From JBBQYD01 sp942493075 (GTDB lineage: Bacteria; Verrucomicrobiota; Verrucomicrobiia; Limisphaerales; UBA8199), in the NCBI GenBank assembly GCA_942493075.1, contig OW818681.1:4402001-4466000 (forward strand): a stretch of DNA of 64,000 nt, given 5' to 3'. The notes under the pieces were generated by a model that was not told where the DNA came from, did no database searches, and saw only the letters and a list, made by a program, of their open reading frames with translations. This document shows, in pieces, positions 17,901 to 26,092 of this stretch (positions are counted from its first letter, which is position 1; every line of letters begins with the position of its first letter). Position numbers and translations under genes: made by a program.

Positions 17901-18132
17901 GCCCGTGTTGAACATCACCAGTGTGGTCAAGAACGGCAACAACCTGGAACTGACCTTCACGTTTGCCACCGATGAACCTGTCACAGCATTCAAACTCCAG
18001 AGCTCTGCTAACGTGCAGACTGGCTATGGGGATGACGCCACCGGCACGATCACCAAGGTTGGCGCAGGGAGTTACAAAGCCGTGATCCCGATGTCGGGTA
18101 CTGGCAAGTTCTTCCGCCTCCTGACCAACTGA
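14983..18132 (+). CDS. large secreted beta-propeller/Calx-beta protein, copy 2
   Basis: The product has 1049 residues, exactly the length of the preceding gene, with the same domain order: signal peptide (about 1-30, ending LAEA), propeller region (GVAVNRRPSSPYFGRIYVANG), two Calx-beta domains ending LDDEPA and IDDDQP, beta-sandwich, and C-terminal module ending GKFFRLLTN. The paralogues share N-terminal (HPYATSLTNHAGVVSFRLNE against IPYASGISNVSGTISFVLNE) and internal motifs but have diverged clearly. Each has its own terminator, so they are probably separately transcribed. The role is not known; extracellular adhesion is inferred. Confidence 0.8.
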   Translation: MKRRNPYNNRSGMALALGIATTALAIQLAEAHPYATSLTNHAGVVSFRLNEAAPSVQILWNNGASSTNLGALPRGLMVTNVGATSPFEIKVQTTGTGTPSLISDNANRLNQFEQPRGVAVNRRPSSPYFGRIYVANGRTSPTATGRPMGDGVYVLNSDHTDALGQGDAALTGGLDFSAGGGASDTPYSPYHIAVGLDDDYLYLTDWSDPSGNVFRTDPNVSATSGQLVFPKNVVQAAEPLDPSDNHGSVTGVAVSGSLANGTLTVWTIDEDYRVAPSTGYNPLWRYDIASGPLPFTGFPTWVADSPAANTAANQADLALATNGYLYQIHYRSSGADNCLQVVDTLGTVLWKSRDTSISLGLPRDIFSNCVSVAVSRDMRYVAAHRSSGNILITPLIDGLPDINARFEIANGGSTINRQVAFDAANNVVVCDNINERLRVYSLGLSTTAITKSNPAGNGGEGGDFALVIPSTTVNVGMDITEISENGGIANVSFGRANASSLAQAMDVEFSTTGTAVRGLDYVLKTNGVAFTNNVVTFQPATDILFLTLETLNDSIAELTETAQINVVATTNYVAGIAQSTVSILDDEPAVADIVSVSSYTNMYERVADDYVRLRIVRRGDLNAPTFFVNLTYSGVAVADTDYTPVTTVQVDPTIVNQNFEIKPINDSLLEGNETFTVSVASGSGYAVGTNSPSVNANIIDDDQPAETVIWSENFNEDRSAEWTVRFGSGNAIDDYTFLFNVDYAGGGWFTPIPAAPHSTSDTMGMYLTVNKNDPTALGGAGINVYPNGKTFTGDYAVRFDMYLMVGGTASTTEYALMGINHSGTKTNWFRNSGDGVVGGTFDGLFYGVEADAAALGDYVLYTSAAAGANNPVALTSANASTFARYLKAPPYSYGGAPGVQSSSTTPTWSDVEISQVGSLVTLKINQIAILQYTNTTSYTGGNIMLGYTDAYDSIMAGASGVIIDNLRVISLTKPVLNITSVVKNGNNLELTFTFATDEPVTAFKLQSSANVQTGYGDDATGTITKVGAGSYKAVIPMSGTGKFFRLLTN

Positions 18133-18153
18133 TCAGAATCTTTCAGTAACCAC

Positions 18154-18183
18154 GAGGCACCCTTCGGGGTGCCTCTTTTTTTA
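18154..18183 (+). terminator. Rho-independent terminator
   Basis: GAGGCACC, a CTTCG-type loop and GGGTGCCTC are followed by a T run, 22 bp after the second Calx-beta gene. It also faces the converging lipoprotein gene. Confidence 0.92.
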
Positions 18184-18218
18184 TCCGGTGGAATCCCTGG
18201 AATTCAATCCCGGGGCGG

Positions 18219-18719
18219 CTAAGGAGCGCCATTCAGGCGGCGAGAGGTCTCTTTGAGCATCTTCTCATAAGGGCCGTTGCGAAGCTTGCTGATCGGCAAC
18301 TCTTCCTCGACTGTCTCTCCGCGTCCTCGCACGTAATACGCCTGGCACTGCAGCTTCACCACCGCCTCGGAAAGCGGCACTGCGGAAACGCGGACACGCT
18401 GCCAGAGGGGACTATCCTTCATCCAGTTTCCATATGCCGCGTTGCTGATGCCGCTCGCCTTCTTTTCGCAACGAAGGCGGTTTGGGCTTTCAAGAATCAC
18501 GAGATATCCGTTTTCGGTGAAAGTCTGTTCGGCCACCTGCAACACCTGTCCAGGCGTGTTGCCTCTGACTGTCACCGATGCGAAACCGCCGCCCGCGCCA
18601 TCCGATGTGGATTTGCAGCCCGCGGTGAGCAGGAAAAGACTTGCTGCAACGACTGCGAAGGAACCCTTGCTCACGAGCAAGGCTAAGGTGCTGTTCAAAC
18701 GATCACTCTGCTGCTTCAT
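18219..18719 (-). CDS. hypothetical lipoprotein
   Basis: The product has 166 residues. A long hydrophilic start precedes the hydrophobic stretch and lipobox LTAGC (Cys35), so it is exported and lipid-anchored. The mature part begins with a Ser/Gly-rich linker, followed by about 110 residues with no recognised domain (RGNTPGQVLQVAEQTF, ending SRRLNGAP). It converges on the second Calx-beta gene. No function can be assigned from sequence. Confidence 0.75.
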   Translation of the reverse strand: MKQQSDRLNSTLALLVSKGSFAVVAASLFLLTAGCKSTSDGAGGGFASVTVRGNTPGQVLQVAEQTFTENGYLVILESPNRLRCEKKASGISNAAYGNWMKDSPLWQRVRVSAVPLSEAVVKLQCQAYYVRGRGETVEEELPISKLRNGPYEKMLKETSRRLNGAP

Positions 18720-18772
18720 TCGCAGTCACAGTGAGGTTTTTGCGGCTATTTGCCAGCAAAAAAATGGTCGCC

Positions 18773-19654
18773 CTACCGTTCGACGGATGCTAATCGTCCT
18801 GAGGATCGTGCTTTTGGCGGGTCAACCCGCGAATGGAACGCTCGGCCTGCTATTCCCAACGTGTGAAGATCCTCAAATGAAATCACTTTGAGTTCTGGCT
18901 CAGAGGCCAGGTAATCAGCCACAGAATGAAGAACCTTGATGAAGGGCTTGTTCTCCTCGTTATCCCGGAAGTATTCCCACCAATGAGTGACAAGAACGGT
19001 CAGGCTGTGACGAGCCACTTGTGCACGGACGTCGGACAGAATGGTCTCTGGCTGGCGATAGCAGGAAAGCAGACAGCCCGGGTGTGACAATAGCCGGGTG
19101 CGGTTTACCTTCCAGTGGGTGGATCGGGTGAGTTTCTTCCAGAGATATTTGGGCCACCATGGAACGGGCACCCGCCTGAGCTCAAACCAGCCTGTGGAAA
19201 TTATTGAAAACCGCTCAGCCACGGCGCGATAGCTGCCTCGTGAAATTTTGTCATAGGGAGCAACAAACGCCACCGGTCTGGAGAAGCCTGCCTGGATCAG
19301 CAACTGCGTGCCTTGATCCAACCTGGAGGCAGCTTCCCCATAACTCAACGAATCGAACTCTAAAAAACCATGGGTTAGACCGTGCTGAGCCAGATGATAA
19401 CCCCTGTTGTTTCTCAGGTAATCCAGCAACTCCGGGCCTGACCCAATCGCCAATTGATCCGGCGTACCCTCCCCTGCCTTCATCAAAAAACCTTCACGCG
19501 ACCCATCCGGTATTCGGGTCTTGGTCGCCACGAGAGGAATAGTGGCGAGGTTCACAGGAAAACCGCGATCGAGAAACGGACGATACAGCCGGTCCAGGCA
19601 CGAGGCCGGGGTCAACGCGTTTGTATCGTCGTCACGAATGATCACATAGCGCAT
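18773..19654 (-). CDS. polysaccharide deacetylase-like protein (DUF2334 type)
   Basis: The product has 293 residues. IIRDDDTNAL (residues 5-14) supplies the metal-binding acidic motif, and QHGLTHGF supplies two His residues (His91, His95) in the HxxxH arrangement of NodB-related deacetylases. VAFVAPYDKISR and THWWEYF are further active-site-like segments. It probably removes acetyl groups from, or otherwise tailors, an extracellular polysaccharide. Its start overlaps the end of the upstream glycosyltransferase gene by 13 bp, so the two belong to one minus-strand operon. The exact substrate is unknown. Confidence 0.75.
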   Translation of the reverse strand: MRYVIIRDDDTNALTPASCLDRLYRPFLDRGFPVNLATIPLVATKTRIPDGSREGFLMKAGEGTPDQLAIGSGPELLDYLRNNRGYHLAQHGLTHGFLEFDSLSYGEAASRLDQGTQLLIQAGFSRPVAFVAPYDKISRGSYRAVAERFSIISTGWFELRRVPVPWWPKYLWKKLTRSTHWKVNRTRLLSHPGCLLSCYRQPETILSDVRAQVARHSLTVLVTHWWEYFRDNEENKPFIKVLHSVADYLASEPELKVISFEDLHTLGIAGRAFHSRVDPPKARSSGRLASVER

Positions 19655-20892
19655 GGGTGCTCCTGCAACGTTGACTCATAGATCTGGCGCATCCGCTGCG
19701 CAACGGCTTCAATAGAGTGATCCCGCCTCACCAGGTCCGTGCCTATGGACGTCATCTTTCGCCGACGGTCCGGGTCGTTAAGAGCCTCGCCTAACATCGT
19801 GAAAAACGAACTCGGATCGTCCAGGTCGAATAGCCAGCCGTTCTCTCCATGGCGAATATGCGTCTGGCCTCCAGAGGTGCGGCTGGAGATCACAGCAGAA
19901 CCGGCCGCCCAAGCCTCCAGGATCACAAGCCCGAACGTTTCGGACATGGAGGGCAATATCACCACACTTGCTACTTGGAGCAAGCCGATCAGGGGTGGAG
20001 TGTCCGGTGTCAGCCCTCCTGTCCAAAGCACATGTTCCTCCAGTCCCAGCTTTCGAACCTGCTGTTGCAACTCTTCTCCGTAGGCCTCGTCGGTGCAGGC
20101 GCCGGCAAAGACCAGCAAGGAGCCGGGAAAACGCCGCAGAATCTCAGGAGCCTTTTCAACAAGCCATCCTTGGTTCTTCACCGGGTCCACTCGGCCCAGA
20201 CAGAGCAGAATCTGCCGTCCAGCGATCTGCGGGAAAGCAGCAAGTGCGGCCGCCCGCTGATCTGCCTGGTAGATCTCCATCGGAACGCCGTGGCCTTGTG
20301 CATAGACTTGTTTTCCAGGGAACCGCTGCCGCATGAGGGACGCTTCCTTATCGTTGCAGGTAATGATCGTCTTTGCGTCCTTGAACAAGTTGTGTGCGCT
20401 GAACATCCATCCGAATACCCTGCCCCATTCCCAACCGCCCTCGGTTGGGTCATTAAAGCTCTGACGAACCTTTTCCGGCAGGTCGAAGACACCACCATGA
20501 ATGGAGACAACCAGGGGAAGCCCGCGGCGCAACGCCACCGTGCGGGCAATGCCGCCAAGCCGCCCCAGCGTATGAGTGTGTACAATGTCCAGATCAGCAG
20601 CCCGCCAAAGCGCGCCAAGGAGATCAAAGGACATGAGATTTCCGCCCACCGAGACCATTTGGCGCCGCCGCTGCGCGCTGATGCCAGCGACCGGCAAAAA
20701 AGCGCGAAACCGCTCTACTCGGTAGCCAGAGTTAACCAGGGGATCGCTCGCGACTGGCTCTGCAAGTTGAGGGCAAAAGATCACGGGTTCCACCTGTTCC
20801 TGGCGCAAGCCATCGAACAGGCGTTGGATGGCCATTTCTGTTCCTCCCCATTGGGAGGGATCGAGTTTGCGTAAAACGTGAGCGACGCGCAT
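19642..20892 (-). CDS. GT4-family glycosyltransferase
   Basis: About 416 residues from ATG 20892 (MRVAHVLRKLDPSQWGGTEM); an upstream ATG at 20934 would overlap the previous gene. It has the GT-B fold: N-terminal GGTEMAIQRL, VHTHTLGRLGGIAR and the C-terminal nucleotide-sugar site CLGRVDPVKNQ with the EX7E-type SMSETFGLVILEAWAAGSAV. It transfers a sugar from a nucleotide donor in exopolysaccharide or O-antigen assembly. It begins five bases after the O-antigen ligase-like gene ends. Confidence 0.9.
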   Translation of the reverse strand: MRVAHVLRKLDPSQWGGTEMAIQRLFDGLRQEQVEPVIFCPQLAEPVASDPLVNSGYRVERFRAFLPVAGISAQRRRQMVSVGGNLMSFDLLGALWRAADLDIVHTHTLGRLGGIARTVALRRGLPLVVSIHGGVFDLPEKVRQSFNDPTEGGWEWGRVFGWMFSAHNLFKDAKTIITCNDKEASLMRQRFPGKQVYAQGHGVPMEIYQADQRAAALAAFPQIAGRQILLCLGRVDPVKNQGWLVEKAPEILRRFPGSLLVFAGACTDEAYGEELQQQVRKLGLEEHVLWTGGLTPDTPPLIGLLQVASVVILPSMSETFGLVILEAWAAGSAVISSRTSGGQTHIRHGENGWLFDLDDPSSFFTMLGEALNDPDRRRKMTSIGTDLVRRDHSIEAVAQRMRQIYESTLQEHPCAM

Positions 20893-20897
20893 GAGAA

Positions 20898-22352
20898 TCA
20901 GGTCTGGTTTGGTGCAGGCTGCAATGTCTGCCAATCTTCCTCAGGAAGGCTTTCCATGGCGGCGCGCTCAGCGATGCGTTGCCGCCGCTTGAGGTAATAC
21001 AGGCTGGCCAGAGCTCCGAGTTGGATGTGAAAAATATAGGCGATGGCAGATTGCCGAAAGACCCATTCGGTGAGGCTTTGCAGGAAAAGCCCGGCGAACC
21101 CGAACAGTATCCCTATTCCCATGCGCCGCATGGGGTCAGGAGTGCGCTTCCAAACAAATGAGAGTGCCATCTGGAACCAGCGCAGCCAAAGCAATGTCAG
21201 CAAGAATACACCGGGCAATCCCAACTCGCCCGCTGTTATCGCCAGCAAGCTATGCGCCGGGGCCGCCTGCGCAACGTCCACATTGCTGTTCTCGGGAATG
21301 TCCTCGCTTGGTTCCAGGTCCGTGCCCTTATAGGGCACGAAGCGATACCCGAGCCTGGGGCCATACTTGTTGCTCACCCAGTAAGACCAGTTATTCAGGC
21401 CGACTCCAAATGCCCTCTCTTGCACGATCGCCGTTGCAATCCGGATATAATAACCGCGCCCGAGGTTGCGCTTATTATCGTACTCTTCCTCCAGATTGGA
21501 TTCTTCGAACCTGGCCTTGAGCGTATTCCATGATTTGGCAGTGATGCCAGCTACACCGACAAGTACAACCAGGGCGACCACAACCTTTCTGAGGGTAATC
21601 GTCCACGTCATCGTAGCCAGGGTCACTCCCACCAGGACCAGGGCAAGGGTTAGAACCCCTGCGCGTGAGATGGTCAGCACGATGCTCACACACGCCACGG
21701 GAATAGCCAGTCCGCATAAAAGTTTCAGCCACTTTGGAACCTGCGAATTCAAAGCAGCTACGAACAAAGGCGTCACGAGACAGAAAAACACCGAAAGGCT
21801 GTTAGGGTGCGCAAACGTTCCGAAGACACGGTGAATCCCATGCAGGTACCGTTCCGTAACGGCGACGTAGCCTTGGTAAACAACGATCACAACCAGCATG
21901 AAAAGAAGGATCTTCAGTTCCCGCTCAGTCTGCACAAACCAGGCCACAGCCAAAAACATGACAAGTCCCCGAGCCATCCTTGAAAGCTCATAAAGCCCGA
22001 AGAGTTTGGGGTCTGAGATCGCCACATTAAAGGCAGCGTAAAAGAAGAATAGCAGCATCAGCAGGAGGCTTGCCGGCCAGAACCACCGCCGATGACCCTC
22101 CCGCCGGACCAACACCCCGCTTACGAGCAGGCTGATGGCAAGGATATCCACCAGGGAGAACTCAAAACCGCGAACCGTGCCGCGATACCAGTCGCGCCCG
22201 GCAAAATTAATATCGTAATACTCAGTGAGCGGCGCGAAGTAAATCATCGCCATGAAGAACAAATCGCGCAATCGCGGAACGAGGGAGCACGCTACGATGC
22301 CCCCCAGAATCGCCCCGGGAATGAATAGCAGTCCGATCAGTTCTCGTGACAT
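20898..22352 (-). CDS. O-antigen ligase/polymerase-like membrane protein (Wzy/WaaL type)
   Basis: The product has 484 residues and about 10-12 hydrophobic segments. A large periplasmic loop near the C-terminal third contains NLGRGYYIRIATAIVQERAFGVG and APAHSLLAITAGELGLPG, the Wzy_C/O-antigen ligase signature with the conserved HSLL. Such proteins polymerise or ligate undecaprenyl-linked glycans at the periplasmic face. The neighbours (GT4, deacetylase, methyltransferase, GT2) make a polysaccharide role very likely. Polymerase and ligase cannot be told apart by sequence alone. Confidence 0.85.
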   Translation of the reverse strand: MSRELIGLLFIPGAILGGIVACSLVPRLRDLFFMAMIYFAPLTEYYDINFAGRDWYRGTVRGFEFSLVDILAISLLVSGVLVRREGHRRWFWPASLLLMLLFFFYAAFNVAISDPKLFGLYELSRMARGLVMFLAVAWFVQTERELKILLFMLVVIVVYQGYVAVTERYLHGIHRVFGTFAHPNSLSVFFCLVTPLFVAALNSQVPKWLKLLCGLAIPVACVSIVLTISRAGVLTLALVLVGVTLATMTWTITLRKVVVALVVLVGVAGITAKSWNTLKARFEESNLEEEYDNKRNLGRGYYIRIATAIVQERAFGVGLNNWSYWVSNKYGPRLGYRFVPYKGTDLEPSEDIPENSNVDVAQAAPAHSLLAITAGELGLPGVFLLTLLWLRWFQMALSFVWKRTPDPMRRMGIGILFGFAGLFLQSLTEWVFRQSAIAYIFHIQLGALASLYYLKRRQRIAERAAMESLPEEDWQTLQPAPNQT

Positions 22353-22379
22353 GGTGCGATGCTAAAGCTCCCGCCCTGT

Positions 22380-23009
22380 TCAATAGAAGAAGATGTCTGT
22401 GCTCGTCACCCCGGGACGGCACGGCCCAACACTCTGGAACACCTCATGCCTCCTGGCCTTGTTATTCTGCCGGAGCCCCTGGTATCGCCAGGAATCATCC
22501 ACAACAATGATTCCACCGGGCTTGATGTGCTGCTCTGCTTTTGCAAAGCAAACCGGCCGCACTTGTGTCCACTCCTCGCTTCCATCCACCACGATCACGT
22601 CGAATAAGAAATCAGGCATGGCATTGAGGTACTCAGATTTCTCGAAATCAACGGGTGTCTTGAAGTCGTAGGGACACAGCTTGACAATGACATTGCGGAG
22701 CCCTTTCTGCTGCACGCGAGTATTGACCAATTCGTGCCACTTGGGATTGTCCTCAATGGCATAAACGCTCTTGCAGCGCTGGGCAAAGAACAACGTGGAA
22801 CCGCCGGAGCCATACTCGAAAACACTCATCTCCGAGCGGAGGAATCCATCGAGAAAATCGATAGCGGCGTAGGAGAACCACGGAACCTCGAGGTCTAACG
22901 GCGCCCGACCGTTAATGACGTTGTGAGATATGCACCTTGGTATATACTGCGGATGAGCGATCAGGTTTCCGATGACTCGTCCGATCTTCGTGGCGATTGA
23001 TCCTTGCAT
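22380..23009 (-). CDS. SAM-dependent methyltransferase-like protein
   Basis: The product has 209 residues. A class-I methyltransferase glycine motif, VFEYGSGGSTLFFAQ (near residues 63-77), is followed by the acidic strand end VYAIEDNPKW, then DVIVVDGSEEW and GGIIVVDDSWRY. The last two resemble FkbM/TylF-like enzymes acting on sugars or glycolipids. It lies 27 bp after the ligase-like gene's start and four bases from the following GT2 gene, in the same minus-strand polysaccharide operon. The substrate is unknown. Confidence 0.75.
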   Translation of the reverse strand: MQGSIATKIGRVIGNLIAHPQYIPRCISHNVINGRAPLDLEVPWFSYAAIDFLDGFLRSEMSVFEYGSGGSTLFFAQRCKSVYAIEDNPKWHELVNTRVQQKGLRNVIVKLCPYDFKTPVDFEKSEYLNAMPDFLFDVIVVDGSEEWTQVRPVCFAKAEQHIKPGGIIVVDDSWRYQGLRQNNKARRHEVFQSVGPCRPGVTSTDIFFY

Positions 23010-23013
23010 AATT

Positions 23014-24168
23014 TTAAGTTGAGATGTTCGGTTTACGTGAGAGTTGAGGGGACAATCCGGCTGAGTTCCTGGAGGCCTTTGGCCAGTAACTGGTGCAACC
23101 GTTCTTGAGCTTCCGCATGGCCGGAAGGCTTGCTGCCAGAGTGACGGCGGAGGCTGCTGCCGCCGCAGGAAGGCTGCGGAGCCTCTGTGCCCATGGCAAG
23201 TGCCTCAGCGAGCGAAACCGTTGAGTCGCCAGGTATGGGTAAAGTTGCCAGCTAAGAGAAACGCCCCGCAAATGATCGGCAAGCTTTACCTTCAGCCAGT
23301 CCGGATTGCGGTTCTCCGCCTCTCGTAGCGTTTCCGCCAGATTCTTTCGGGCCTCCACAGGGAGTTGTTTCAGATGCTGATCAACCAGCACGTGAACGAT
23401 TGTCTGGCCGATGATCTGGCGCTGCTGGTTTTTGAATATCTCTCCAGGCGATGTATAAGCCTCAAACGTGTGCTCCGCGTTGGGAGCTGTTCGAATCCTG
23501 CCCGCGACAGGCTCACGTGAAAACAAGTCCGTGCACACTGCCCATTTTAGGAATCCATCTTCGCACGCAGCCAAATCTCGCGGCAGGAAGATCTTTCGCG
23601 CCACCGCAGATCGAATGCAGTAGAGCTGTCCGCATACCTGCCCTGCTCCTGAGGTCGTGGCGCGCCCCGCTGCTAAAGAAAGCCTATCCACGAACGTGGG
23701 ATGTGATTTGAACTCCAGGTCTTTGCGGGGACGATCCACAGCAATGCTCACCACGGGATCATTTTGCAAACACTCGAACATGCTCCATAGGGTTTCTCGC
23801 CGATTGATCGTTATATCCGCATCCATCATGAAGAAGGCCTCGGCCCTTGGATGGGAAAGCCTGTGCACGTACTGATTCCATGCGTTGATTTTCCCGCGCT
23901 CGACCAGATTCTCAACGCGCGCACTGAAGCTTTTACGATAAGGATGCTCCTGCTTCAGCTTATGAAAAGTCTTCTCAGCCACTGAAACAGTGGCGTCCGT
24001 GCTGCCATTAACGACGCAAATCACCTCCACGGATTGGCTGCGGGCTGCAATCTCAGCAAACACCGATTGCTCAAACAAGGACTGCAAAGCCCGGGAAATC
24101 ACCTCCTGCTCGTTCCAGGCAAAGATGCACACCGAGGCCGCAGGGCTAAATGCTTGTTGATTGTCCAT
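23014..24168 (-). CDS. GT2-family glycosyltransferase
   Basis: The product has 384 residues. It has a GT-A fold: ASVCIFAWNEQEVISRALQSL at the start, VICVVNGSTDAT and the metal-binding DxD in FFMMDADITI. The region CGQLYCIRSAVARKIFLPRDLAACEDGFL supplies the acceptor-side acidic ED motif. A basic tail (about 330-384) could be membrane-peripheral. It is the first gene of the minus-strand polysaccharide operon 24168-18773, with a start supported by an intergenic gap upstream. Confidence 0.88.
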   Translation of the reverse strand: MDNQQAFSPAASVCIFAWNEQEVISRALQSLFEQSVFAEIAARSQSVEVICVVNGSTDATVSVAEKTFHKLKQEHPYRKSFSARVENLVERGKINAWNQYVHRLSHPRAEAFFMMDADITINRRETLWSMFECLQNDPVVSIAVDRPRKDLEFKSHPTFVDRLSLAAGRATTSGAGQVCGQLYCIRSAVARKIFLPRDLAACEDGFLKWAVCTDLFSREPVAGRIRTAPNAEHTFEAYTSPGEIFKNQQRQIIGQTIVHVLVDQHLKQLPVEARKNLAETLREAENRNPDWLKVKLADHLRGVSLSWQLYPYLATQRFRSLRHLPWAQRLRSLPAAAAASAVTLAASLPAMRKLKNGCTSYWPKASRNSAGLSPQLSRKPNIST

Positions 24169-24326
24169 GTTACGCGAACGGCGCCACAGTAACGGCTTTC
24201 AACAGGAGGCAGGTAGTGGGCAAATGCCTCCCTTTGTTGGGGCGCTTACCCTATTACTCTAACTTACTATGAGGGTTAAAAGTATTGTGGCTATTATTCA
24301 AAAGGGAACAACGTGTTTCTTGTCCT

Positions 24327-24803
24327 ATGAAACTGAGCGTGCGCAGGCAAACAGTCCTCCGGGGAAAAAGGGCACAAAAAACGATCATGTTCCGCGGCAC
24401 AGCAGCTACCATCCTTCCGATCCTCCTTCTGCTGGCCACAGGGTTCTCTACAAATGGACAGAGCCCTGCTCCCCAGCCAAAGGCACCCGCTGCGAAGGGA
24501 ATCGCCTCCTGGTATGGTGAAGCTCATCGGGGGAAACTGATGGCCAACGGCAAGAAATTCAATCCCGACAAGTTCACTGCTGCCTCATGGTTTTATCCTT
24601 TAGGAACCAAGGTCCGCGTGACTTTGCAAGGTAGACCTCAAAAGAGTGTTCTTGTAACCATCACCGATCGCGGGCCAGCTCGGCGGCTGGTGAGGGAGGG
24701 CCGCATTATAGATTTGGGGCACGCACCCTTCAAGAGGCTGGCTCACCCGGACCTTGGCCTGGTAGCGGTGGTAGTGACCCCCGTGCGTGGAGGACGAACA
24801 TAG
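24327..24803 (+). CDS. rlpA: RlpA-family septal-ring protein with double-psi beta-barrel
   Basis: About 158 residues from ATG 24327; the ATG at 24387 is also possible and gives a cleaner signal peptide (MFRGTAATILPILLLLATGFS). The DPBB domain is typical: GIASWYGEAHRGKLMANGKKF, PLGTKVRVTL, VTITDRGP with the catalytic-type Asp, and RIIDLGHAPFKRL. RlpA binds or cleaves denuded glycan strands at septa. No SPOR domain is present, which makes this a short form. It stands alone, divergent from the polysaccharide operon. Confidence 0.85.
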   Translation: MKLSVRRQTVLRGKRAQKTIMFRGTAATILPILLLLATGFSTNGQSPAPQPKAPAAKGIASWYGEAHRGKLMANGKKFNPDKFTAASWFYPLGTKVRVTLQGRPQKSVLVTITDRGPARRLVREGRIIDLGHAPFKRLAHPDLGLVAVVVTPVRGGRT

Positions 24804-24958
24804 CGGGGAAGAACCGTAATCTGTGGTCTGTGGGCCTGTGGTCGGTATCCGTCTCATCCGTCCCATTCGTCCTATCTGTCCCATCAAATCTCAGACAGCC
24901 GAACCACGCCGGTTGAGAGCGGTAGTCTTTGGAAAAGCTAAGGGCGTGATCTACTGGA

Positions 24959-25034
24959 TGGTGGAGCCGACAGGGATCGAACCTGCGACCTTCTCATTGC
25001 GAACGAGACGCTCTACCAACTGAGCTACGACCCC
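24959..25034 (-). tRNA. tRNA-Ala (anticodon CGC)
   Basis: On the minus strand the sequence starts GGGGTCGTAGCTCAGTTGG, folds into a full cloverleaf and has anticodon loop TTCGCAA with anticodon CGC. The acceptor stem GGGGTCG/CGGCTCC has G-U at the third pair, the tRNA-Ala identity element. The discriminator is A and the CCA end is encoded (24961-24959). Confidence 0.95.
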
Positions 25035-25055
25035 ATCCAGCGTTCGAACAGGAAT

Positions 25056-25298
25056 ATTTTTGGCACAAAGCCAGGCCGAAAGCAATACCGATTCCGGACG
25101 ACATTCGTCAAATTTCGCGTTCATCGCCCCGCCCGCCAAGGGGAGCCCTGGGGCGGATTTCACGAACTGTTCGAAGCGGAAGCCTCCAAGCTGCTCGCGC
25201 CGGCTCTTGGTCATTACGACTGGCGAGCGTATGATTATGTCGCGAGCGGTTTCCACACTTCGCCCGGGGATTTCCCCGGTGTTATTGAAGTAACATGA
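25056..25298 (+). pseudogene. possible 3' gene remnant, unrecognised
   Basis: A frame without an obvious start runs to TGA 25296-25298 and reads like real protein: GEPWGGFHELFEAEASKLL, then HYDWRAYDYV and SPGDFPGVIEV. The family is not recognised. Its 5' end runs into the tRNA on the other strand, so it cannot be a complete gene. It also contains a 33-nt motif (25084-25116) repeated at 36976-37008. Coding status is uncertain. Confidence 0.25.
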
Positions 25299-25335
25299 CC
25301 CTGTTCGAAACGCCCTAAGAGGGCGCTTCAACAGC

Positions 25336-25570
25336 CAATCCCGACGGGATTGCGCCCCAAAGCCCATGGTTGCGGCGCACTCAGCCGCTACCATGGGTAA
25401 GGCCCGCGAAATGTTGCCCCTTTTTTGTTCATTGGGTTTGGCGCGCTAGCTCGCCAAACCCAATGAACAAAAAAGCGTGTATTTTAATTATCAATTACCC
25501 AGGGTGGCGGCCTGACGGCCTTACCTTGGGCTAGTCGCGTCCCGTCCTTTCAGGACTCCTGGCAACTTGG
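25336..25570 (+). repeat. hairpin-rich dispersed repeat, copy 1 (left border of the cassette array)
   Basis: About 235 bp, matching 35930-36161 at roughly 85-90% by eye. It is a string of palindromes: ATCCCgacGGGAT; CCCATGGT...ACCATGGG; a 23-bp inverted repeat TTTTTTGTTCATTGGGTTT...AAACCCAATGAACAAAAAA; CCCAGGGTggcGGCC...; and GTCCTttcAGGAC. No long open frame is conserved. It directly abuts the truncated first cassette gene. Confidence 0.88.
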
Positions 25571-25962
25571 AAAGAACTCACTACGAGTTGCGCCGTTGTT
25601 CGCGATGCTCATTCTCGCCGCCAGGCCACGTCCTGCACGTCCTGATTCGGGCACAGCAGAGGGGAGAAGCTTACGCAGCCTTCGCTGGCCACCGCAGGAG
25701 CTGGATGCATGTGCTGGATGATGGAGCAGGTGACGGCTATTTCTATGATCCCGAGCGCCAGGAGACCGAGGGCGCATTCTTCTACCATATGGCGGAGGGG
25801 AGCTATTTCATATGGTTCCCTTCCTTTCGGAACTTTCTTTCAGGCGTTATCGAGTGTTACGAAACCCGGTGCTTTAAACTCTCCGCGGACGGAAAGAGTC
25901 TGGACGAGGACGCCCAGGGGTCAGAGAAAATATGGCATCGATTAGCGAAGTTCAGCGAATAA
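25567..25962 (+). pseudogene. 5'-truncated SMI1/KNR4-like protein, first cassette of the array
   Basis: The frame allows 131 residues, but only the C-terminal ~90 look genuine: SWMHVLDDGAGDGYFYDPER, FFYHMAEGSY, FPSFRNFLSGVIECYE. This GDGYxYDP...FPSxRNxLxGxxECYE pattern is known from SMI1/KNR4 (SUKH-like) proteins, many of them immunity proteins. The usual N-terminal half is missing, because the frame emerges straight from the hairpin repeat. The gene therefore appears cut by whatever placed the repeat here. No credible ribosome-binding site precedes the ATG. Confidence 0.5.
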
Positions 25963-25973
25963 GCTGTGGGATC

Positions 25974-26060
25974 GCCCAGCGAGCGTTCTGCACTGGACGC
26001 CCGAACGGCACTGTTTCCATTTGAGGTCACACCGACCGGGCGCAGTGAGAGTGATTGCGA
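25974..26060 (+). other. degenerate attC site of the SMI1-like cassette
   Basis: An R''-like GCCCAGC (25974-25980) is followed by CACTGGACGCCCG. This pairs with CGGGCGCAGTG at 26037-26047 and leaves two unpaired bases, as in attC arms. The 3' core is not a recognisable GTTRRRY, so the site may be inactive. Confidence 0.45.
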
Positions 26061-26092
26061 TTCTAACGCGCAGGTGCCAAACAAACCGACAT

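Noticed and set aside
24951..25394. 147-residue minus-strand frame starting MVAAECAATMGFG
   Set aside because: It runs through the border repeat and the tRNA-Ala gene. A similar frame appears at the second repeat copy (35721-35987), so it is an artefact of the repeat.
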